A DNA stretch of 10,557 nucleotides, taken from assembly GCA_017631215.1 (NCBI GenBank), contig JAGBTR010000043.1:1-10557 (forward strand), read 5' to 3'. The position numbers and the translations under genes were made by a program. Under the pieces are notes generated by a model, which did no database searches, was not told the DNA's origin, and saw nothing but the letters and a program-made list of their open reading frames with translations. Of the stretch, positions 6,709 through 10,557 are shown in pieces. Origin of the DNA: Clostridia bacterium. Lineage in GTDB: Bacteria; Bacillota; Clostridia; Oscillospirales; CAG-272. Each line of letters opens with the position of its first letter. The first letter of the stretch is position 1.

Positions 6709-7851
6709 TTATTCAGCCTTCTTTTTCTTCTTGACGATCACGATGACCACAACGACAGCGGCAACGACCACAACGGCAACCACAGCGATGATGACGGGGT
6801 TCAGACCGCCCTCCTCGGCAGGTGCATCGGGGGTGATAGGCTCATCAGGCGTGGTGGGCTCATCGGGCGTCGCGGGCTCGTCGGGTACGTCGGGCGTGGT
6901 GGGCTCTGCGGGAGCGTCAGGCTCGGCAGGCGTCTCTGGCTCTGCGGGCTTGTTGAGCTCCTCCTCGTACTTCTCAAGCGCACGGGTCACCGATCTCTCG
7001 ATCTTACCAATGTCATAGGTTGCCTCAGCGGCGGCCTGCGTTGCAGTGTCTGCGGCAATGTACGCCTCGACAGCAGCGGCAAGCTGCGCCTTGACCGTCT
7101 CATAGTTCTCGGCAGTGATATCGCCCGACGAGATGTCTGCGATGGGAGCAAACAGCTCGGTCACAGCAACAGCGGCAGCCTTGGCCTGCTCGGCCTTGGG
7201 GCTGGTCGTAGAGAAATAGACGTTCTTGAACGCCAGCGTGAAGCCTTCACCGGCATTGAAGCCCTGGCTGTTAAAGATACGCATAAAGTTCCAATTTGCA
7301 ACGTTGAAGCCGCTATCGCTCGTGGTGGACGAAAGATCCAGCTCAATGCGGTTCCAGCCTGCAACGACCTCGCCACCGACGTATTCGGTCAGCGTCTTTC
7401 TCCAGTTGCGCTCTTCCTTGTCCTGCGTACCGGACGAGGTCAGCTCAAGCCAGAACGTAACGCCCTCGACCATCGCAGGATCGGAAACGTACAGATCGAA
7501 GATCAGGTAACTCATACCCGTCAGATCGTAAGCCTCGACATCGGTCTTGGCAACTCTGTAATGGATCTTGACACCGTTGGTCGGCTTGGCACCATCACCG
7601 TTGGGGTTCTTCCAGCCGCCCTCGTTGAAGATCTCACCCGCGTAGGTGAAGCTGACAACGGGGTAGTCGTCCAGCGTCTCGTTGAGCACAGGCTCGGGGA
7701 TACCGCTACCGCCCTCACCGGCCCAACCGGCAAGGTCGCTTCCGTCCGTGATGATAACACGGTTGACCTGCTCCTCCTCCGCGGCAACGCCAATGGCGAA
7801 GCACGAAACGAGCATCAATGTGGCAAGCATCAGCGCAAAAAACTTTTTCAT
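6709..7851 (-). CDS. Tandem surface-protein paralogue 1 (380 aa), membrane-anchored, function unknown
   Basis: The ATG at 7851 lies 8 bases after GGAGG and gives a signal peptide MKKFFALMLATLMLVSCFAI ending VAA before EE at 25-26. Residues about 33-214 form a beta-rich domain with DLTGMSYLIFDLYVSD (109-124), VVAGWNRIELDLSS (162-175) and LAFKNVYFSTTSPKAE (206-221). This pattern recalls carbohydrate-binding jelly rolls such as CBM11/CIA30-like folds, but is unproven. A helical domain (218-300) ends in ALEKYEEELNKP. A Pro/Glu/Thr/Asp linker (302-348) leads to a Val-rich transmembrane helix (353-373) and the tail KKKKKAE. It is the most diverged of the three tandem copies: its linker repeats are irregular, and it has Gly where the others have Cys38. 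It has its own promoter and terminator. No sortase motif is present, so the C-terminal helix is the likely anchor. Confidence 0.88.
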   Translation of the reverse strand: MKKFFALMLATLMLVSCFAIGVAAEEEQVNRVIITDGSDLAGWAGEGGSGIPEPVLNETLDDYPVVSFTYAGEIFNEGGWKNPNGDGAKPTNGVKIHYRVAKTDVEAYDLTGMSYLIFDLYVSDPAMVEGVTFWLELTSSGTQDKEERNWRKTLTEYVGGEVVAGWNRIELDLSSTTSDSGFNVANWNFMRIFNSQGFNAGEGFTLAFKNVYFSTTSPKAEQAKAAAVAVTELFAPIADISSGDITAENYETVKAQLAAAVEAYIAADTATQAAAEATYDIGKIERSVTRALEKYEEELNKPAEPETPAEPDAPAEPTTPDVPDEPATPDEPTTPDEPITPDAPAEEGGLNPVIIAVVAVVVVAAVVVVIVIVKKKKKAE

Positions 7852-7874
7852 TGCTTTTACCTCCAAAAACGTAT

Positions 7875-7893
7875 ACCACACCGCGTGTGTGGT
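7875..7893 (-). promoter_or_regulatory. 5'-leader hairpin of paralogue 1
   Basis: Between the -10 and the ribosome binding site, ACCACAC and GTGTGGT pair (7 bp) around a 5-base loop. The same place in the leaders of paralogues 2 and 3 holds a similar hairpin with a shorter stem and a different loop. It may protect the mRNA 5' end or bind a regulator. It is not followed by a U-run, so it is not a terminator. Confidence 0.6.
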
Positions 7894-7903
7894 TTATGCT
7901 TGT

Positions 7904-7932
7904 AGTATAGCACGACCGCCTATGCTTGTCAA
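7904..7932 (-). promoter_or_regulatory. Extended -10 sigma-A promoter of paralogue 1
   Basis: TTGACA (7927-7932) and TATACT (7904-7909) are 17 bases apart on the minus strand, with TG one base before the -10. The block from the -10 into the leader, TATACTACAAGCATAAACCA, is shared with paralogues 2 and 3. Confidence 0.88.
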
Positions 7933-8017
7933 CAAAGTTCGCGTCGCCGTTGCGTTTTTTGTCACAAGTGCAAAAGTCGGAAAACGCATTTTTGTGCAAA
8001 GCAACCACGCAAACGAC

Positions 8018-8045
8018 AAAGGGAGCCCTCATAAAGGGCTCCCTT
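8018..8045 (-). terminator. Terminator after tandem paralogue 2
   Basis: AAGGGAGCCCT (8035-8045) pairs perfectly over 11 bp with AGGGCTCCCTT (8019-8029) around a 5-base loop. The following U-run is weak (TTTGTCGTTT), so some read-through toward paralogue 1 is possible. It starts 17 bases after the stop codon. Confidence 0.75.
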
Positions 8046-8062
8046 ATCATTTGGCAGAAAGA

Positions 8063-9163
8063 TTACTGCTTCTTCTTCTTGATGATCACGATGACCACAA
8101 CGACAGCAGCAACGACCACAACAGCGATCACAACGATCACGATGGGGTTGACACCACCCTTGGCGGGTGCGTCGGGCGTCGTGGGCTCGTCGGGCGTCGT
8201 AGGCTCATCGGGAGTCTCGGGCTCAGCAGGAGTCTCGGGCTCTGCGGGCGTCTCAGGCTCAGCAGGAGTCTCAGGCTCTGCGGGCTTGTTGAGCTCCTCC
8301 TCGTACTTCTCAAGCGCACGGGTCACAGCTCTCTCGATCTTGCCTGCGTCATAGGTCTCGGACAGAGCGTTCTGCGTAGCAACGTCAGCGGCGTTGAAAG
8401 CCTCGAAGGCGGCAGCAAACTGTGCCTTGATGGTCTCGTAGTTGTCAGCGTTGATGCTGCCCGACGAGATATCCGCGATGGGGGCAAACAGCTCAAGCAG
8501 AGCGGCAGCAGCAGCCTTAGCGGCCTCAGCCTTGGGGCTGGTCGTAGCAAAGTAGATATCCTTGAATGCGAACTTGATACCATCCTCGCCGGCCTCGAAG
8601 CCCTCGGAGTTATGGATACGCATAAAGTTCCAGTTCTCGGGCTTGAAGCCGTTATCGCCGCTGAAGGACGACAGATCCAGCTCGATGTGGTTCCAGCCTG
8701 CAACGACCTCGCCACCTACGTAGAAGGACAGGGGCTGCTTCCAGTTACGCTCCTCAACGTCGGCCTTGCCGGTCGAGGACAGCTCGACCCAGAGATTAAC
8801 GCCCTCAACCTTTGCGGGGTCGGAAACGTACCAATCAAAGATCATGTAGTTCATACCGGTCAGATCGTGCGCGGTGGTCTCGGTAGCAGCGGCCTTGTAG
8901 TGCATCTTGACACCGGTCGTGCCCTCGGGTCTGTTCCAACCGCCGTTGCTGTGAACGGTACCGTAGTAGGTAAAGGAAACGGCTCCCAGCTCCTCGTCGA
9001 TAACGGCGTCAGCAAGGCCTGCCTCACCAACCCAACCGTCCAGCGCGCTGCAATCCGTGATCGGGACGCGATCGGTTGCCACATCCTCCTCTGCGGCTAC
9101 GCCGATAGCGAAGCACGAAACGAGCATCAATGCGACAAGCATCAAAGCAAAAACTTTTTTCAT
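8063..9163 (-). CDS. Tandem surface-protein paralogue 2 (366 aa), membrane-anchored, function unknown
   Basis: The ATG at 9163 lies 8 bases after GGAGG. The signal peptide MKKVFALMLVALMLVSCFAI ends GVAA before EE at 25-26. A beta-rich domain (about 31-206) includes VSFTYYGTVHSNGGWNRPEG (62-81), LTGMNYMIFDWYVSDPAKVE (101-120), VVAGWNHIELDLSS (153-166) and FAFKDIYFATTSPKAE (198-213). A helical domain (211-292) follows, then four exact AEPETP units (295-318), DEPTTP units, a Val/Ile transmembrane helix (340-361) and the tail KKKKQ. Long stretches match paralogue 3 almost exactly, while the segment around 149-166 matches paralogue 1 instead, so the gene is a mosaic. It has its own promoter, leader hairpin and terminator. 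A surface binding or scaffolding role is inferred only from the domain plan. Confidence 0.88.
   Translation of the reverse strand: MKKVFALMLVALMLVSCFAIGVAAEEDVATDRVPITDCSALDGWVGEAGLADAVIDEELGAVSFTYYGTVHSNGGWNRPEGTTGVKMHYKAAATETTAHDLTGMNYMIFDWYVSDPAKVEGVNLWVELSSTGKADVEERNWKQPLSFYVGGEVVAGWNHIELDLSSFSGDNGFKPENWNFMRIHNSEGFEAGEDGIKFAFKDIYFATTSPKAEAAKAAAAALLELFAPIADISSGSINADNYETIKAQFAAAFEAFNAADVATQNALSETYDAGKIERAVTRALEKYEEELNKPAEPETPAEPETPAEPETPAEPETPDEPTTPDEPTTPDAPAKGGVNPIVIVVIAVVVVAAVVVVIVIIKKKKQ
8210..8281 (-). repeat. 18-bp tandem repeat, four copies, encoding AEPETP in paralogue 2
   Basis: Four consecutive 18-bp units encode AEPETP, followed by DEPTTP variants. Synonymous third positions differ slightly between units. 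The repeat forms the extended, acidic, Pro-rich linker between the helical domain and the membrane helix. The equivalent array in paralogue 3 has five units, so copy number varies in whole in-frame units. Confidence 0.9.
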
Positions 9164-9187
9164 TGTTTTTTCCTCCAAAAATGTACG

Positions 9188-9202
9188 CCACACATCGTGT
9201 GG
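9188..9202 (-). promoter_or_regulatory. 5'-leader hairpin of paralogue 2
   Basis: CCACAC and GTGTGG pair over 6 bp with a 3-base loop (GAT on the minus strand), just after the predicted transcription start. It is identical to the hairpin in paralogue 3 and related to that in paralogue 1. Confidence 0.6.
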
Positions 9203-9213
9203 TTTATGCTTGT

Positions 9214-9242
9214 AGTATAGCACAATCGTCCATAGTTGTCAA
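9214..9242 (-). promoter_or_regulatory. Extended -10 sigma-A promoter of paralogue 2
   Basis: TTGACA (9237-9242) and TATACT (9214-9219) are 17 bases apart on the minus strand, with TG one base before the -10. From the -10 region to the ribosome binding site it is identical to the visible part of the paralogue 3 promoter. Confidence 0.88.
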
Positions 9243-9308
9243 TGCTTTTTGTGCCCGTCTTTTGCTTTTTGTAACATCTGCAAAAGATGCGACTTGGCTT
9301 TTTGTGCA
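9243..9308 (-). promoter_or_regulatory. Upstream region with repeated ACAAAAA elements, shared with paralogue 1
   Basis: On the minus strand this region holds GCACAAAAAGCC (9296-9307), TACAAAAAGCA (9263-9273) and GCACAAAAAGCA (9243-9254). The upstream two align without gaps to ACAAAAA elements before paralogue 1 (7986-7997 and 7951-7963), at the same distance from the -35 and the same 33-base spacing. CTTTTGCA between them is also conserved. This looks like a regulator binding region or an UP-type element, but I cannot tell which. Confidence 0.45.
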
Positions 9309-9322
9309 ACTCGACAAATTTC

Positions 9323-9354
9323 AAAAAAAGAGCCCCTTGAAGGGACTCTTTTTT
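9323..9354 (-). terminator. Terminator after tandem paralogue 3
   Basis: AAAAAAGAGTCCCT pairs with AGGGGCTCTTTTTT on the minus strand (14 bp with one T-G pair) around a 3-base loop, ending in seven T. It starts 20 bases after the stop codon. Its A/T-flanked near-symmetry could let it work on either strand. Confidence 0.88.
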
Positions 9355-9373
9355 GATTTAGATATTGCAAATA

Positions 9374-10492
9374 TCACTGCTTTTTCTTCTTAACGATCAC
9401 AATGACCACAACCACAGCCGCGATGACCACAACGGCGATCACAACGATCACGATGGGGTTGACACCACCCTTGGCGGGCGCGTCGGGCGTCGTGGGCTCG
9501 TCAGGCGTCGTAGGCTCATCGGGAGTCTCGGGCTCTGCAGGAGTCTCGGGATCTGCGGGAGTCTCGGGCTCTGCGGGCGTCTCAGGCTCCGCAGGAGTCT
9601 CAGGCTCTGCGGGCTTGTTGAGCTCCTCCTCGTACTTCTCAAGCGCACGGGTCACAGCTCTCTCGATCTTACCTGCGTCATAGGTCTCGGTAACAGCGTC
9701 CTGCGTTGCAGTGTCAGCGGCATTGAAAGCCTCGAAAGCAGCAGCAAACTGTGCCTTGATGGTCTCGTAGTTGTCAGCGTTGATGCTGCCCGTCGAGATA
9801 TCCGCGATGGGGGCAAACAGCTCAATCAGAGCAGCAGCGGCAGCCTTAGCGGCCTCTGCCTTGGGGCTGGTCGTTGCGAAGTAGATATCCTTGAATGCGA
9901 ACTTGATTCCCTCTTCGCCGGCCTCGAAGCCATCGGCGTTGTGGATACGCAGGAAGTTCCAGTCCTCGGGACGGAAGCCGTTGTCACCGGACTGGGAATC
10001 GAGTGCGATCTCAAAGTGGTTCCAGCCTGCCTCAAGAGCCTCGCCCTTCAGAGCGCTCAGGGGCTTCTTCCAGTTGCGCTCCTCCTTATCGGGAGACTTC
10101 ATCGAGGTCATCTCAATGTAGAAGTTAACACCCTCAACCTTGGCAGGATCGGAGACATACATATCGAAGATCATGTAGTTCATACCCGTCAGATCGTAGG
10201 TCGGAGTCTCGGTCTTGAAGATCTTGTAGTGCATCTTGACACCGGTCGTGCCCTCGGGTCTGTTCCAACCGCCGTTGCTGTGAACGGTACCGTAGTAGGT
10301 AAAGGAAACAACGCCCAGCTCCTCGTCAAGGACAGCGTCAGCAAGACCTGCCTCACCTTCCCAACCGTCCAGCGTGCTGCAATCCGTGATCACGACGCGA
10401 TCGGTTGCCTCACCCTCCTCTGCGGCAACGCCAATGGCGAAGCACGAAACGAGCATCAATGCGGCAAGCATCAAAGCAAAAACTTTTTTCAT
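9374..10492 (-). CDS. Tandem surface-protein paralogue 3 (372 aa), membrane-anchored, function unknown
   Basis: The ATG at 10492 lies 8 bases after GGAGG. The signal peptide MKKVFALMLAALMLVSCFAI ends GVAA before EE at 25-26. The beta-rich domain (about 31-206) carries VSFTYYGTVHSNGGWNRPEG (62-81), LTGMNYMIFDMYVSDPAKVE (101-120), LEAGWNHFEIALDS (153-166) and FAFKDIYFATTSPKAE (198-213). The helical domain (211-292) is nearly identical to that of paralogue 2. The linker has five AEPETP-type units (295-324, one ADPETP), one more than paralogue 2. The transmembrane helix (346-367) is Val/Ile-rich and the tail is KKKKQ. Differences from paralogue 2 cluster at residues 91-98 and 124-166, probably exposed loops or the ligand face, although that is inference. 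No LPXTG motif is present. More copies may lie beyond the right edge. Confidence 0.88.
   Translation of the reverse strand: MKKVFALMLAALMLVSCFAIGVAAEEGEATDRVVITDCSTLDGWEGEAGLADAVLDEELGVVSFTYYGTVHSNGGWNRPEGTTGVKMHYKIFKTETPTYDLTGMNYMIFDMYVSDPAKVEGVNFYIEMTSMKSPDKEERNWKKPLSALKGEALEAGWNHFEIALDSQSGDNGFRPEDWNFLRIHNADGFEAGEEGIKFAFKDIYFATTSPKAEAAKAAAAALIELFAPIADISTGSINADNYETIKAQFAAAFEAFNAADTATQDAVTETYDAGKIERAVTRALEKYEEELNKPAEPETPAEPETPAEPETPADPETPAEPETPDEPTTPDEPTTPDAPAKGGVNPIVIVVIAVVVIAAVVVVIVIVKKKKQ
9521..9610 (-). repeat. 18-bp tandem repeat, five copies, encoding AEPETP/ADPETP in paralogue 3
   Basis: Five 18-bp units encode AEPETP, the fourth changed to ADPETP. DEPTTP units and DAPAKGG follow as in paralogue 2. 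The extra unit relative to paralogue 2 is a clean 18-bp expansion or contraction that keeps the frame. Confidence 0.9.
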
Positions 10493-10517
10493 TGTTTTTT
10501 TCCTCCAAAAATGTACG

Positions 10518-10532
10518 CCACACATCGTGTGG
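10518..10532 (-). promoter_or_regulatory. 5'-leader hairpin of paralogue 3
   Basis: CCACAC and GTGTGG form a 6-bp stem with a 3-base loop between the -10 and the ribosome binding site. The sequence is identical to the leader hairpin of paralogue 2. Confidence 0.6.
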
Positions 10533-10543
10533 TTTATGCTTGT

Positions 10544-10557
10544 AGTATAGCACAATC
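10544..10557 (-). promoter_or_regulatory. Promoter of paralogue 3 (only the -10 side is inside the window)
   Basis: TATACT at 10544-10549, with TG one base before it, matches the other two tandem promoters. The -35 hexamer would lie just past the window edge, by analogy with TTGACA 17 bases upstream in paralogues 1 and 2. Confidence 0.75.

Noticed and set aside
7682..9220. 512-residue plus-strand frame across paralogues 1 and 2
   Set aside because: It covers the antisense of two real genes plus their promoter region. Its Ser/Gly/Leu repeats are the complement of the Pro/Glu linker and helical domain.
9521..9610. Regular short repeats suggesting a CRISPR array
   Set aside because: The units are contiguous 18-bp repeats with no spacers, in frame within a gene, and encode a Pro/Glu linker.
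6709..10492. LPXTG-type sortase anchoring of the surface proteins
   Set aside because: No LPXTG-like motif precedes the C-terminal hydrophobic segments in any of the four proteins; Pro/Glu/Thr linkers run directly into the membrane helix.

Overview
The window looks like a chromosomal segment of an anaerobic, moderately GC-rich Clostridia-type Firmicute, probably a gut Oscillospirales/Ruminococcaceae-like lineage. The grounds are a clostridial-type rnfC-rnfD order, a PcrA-type helicase with the Gram-positive C-terminal domain, strong GGAGG ribosome binding sites, sigma-A consensus promoters and compact rho-independent terminators. No species can be named from the sequence alone. Every supported gene lies on the minus strand, so transcription runs from high to low coordinates.

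Right part (about 5000-10557): an array of secreted, membrane-anchored proteins. Three tandem paralogues (9374-10492, 8063-9163, 6709-7851; 372, 366 and 380 aa) share one plan: signal peptide, beta-rich domain resembling a carbohydrate-binding jelly roll, alpha-helical domain, Pro/Glu/Thr repeat linker, Val/Ile-rich transmembrane helix and Lys tail. Each is its own transcription unit, with a near-identical promoter where visible, a conserved 5'-leader hairpin and a terminator. The two complete promoter regions also share upstream sequence. A fourth, more diverged protein (5010-6536, 508 aa) has the same plan with an extra N-terminal beta domain. None has an LPXTG motif. The linkers could span the cell wall while the C-terminal helix holds the protein in the membrane. 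Ligand and function are unknown.

Middle (about 4800-4990): a tRNA-Leu(CAA) gene with its own promoter, encoded CCA and a 17-bp-stem terminator. About 180 bases beyond it (4620-4802) hold no gene I can support.

Left part (1-4618): a PcrA/UvrD-type DNA helicase (2118-4553) with its own promoter and terminator, then the start of an rnf operon. rnfC (533-1897) begins at a TTG codon behind an exact-consensus promoter, and rnfD (519 to beyond the window edge) follows after 13 bases. Rnf is the ferredoxin:NAD+ oxidoreductase ion pump of anaerobes. The remaining subunit genes (rnfG, E, A, B) would be expected just outside the left edge. A Rex-like palindrome in the rnfC leader suggests NADH-linked control, but this is only a sequence resemblance.

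The most novel-looking element is the surface-protein array. It shows mosaic sequence sharing between copies, copy-number change in an 18-bp repeat linker, and duplicated regulatory regions. The housekeeping genes (rnf, pcrA, tRNA) appear ordinary.
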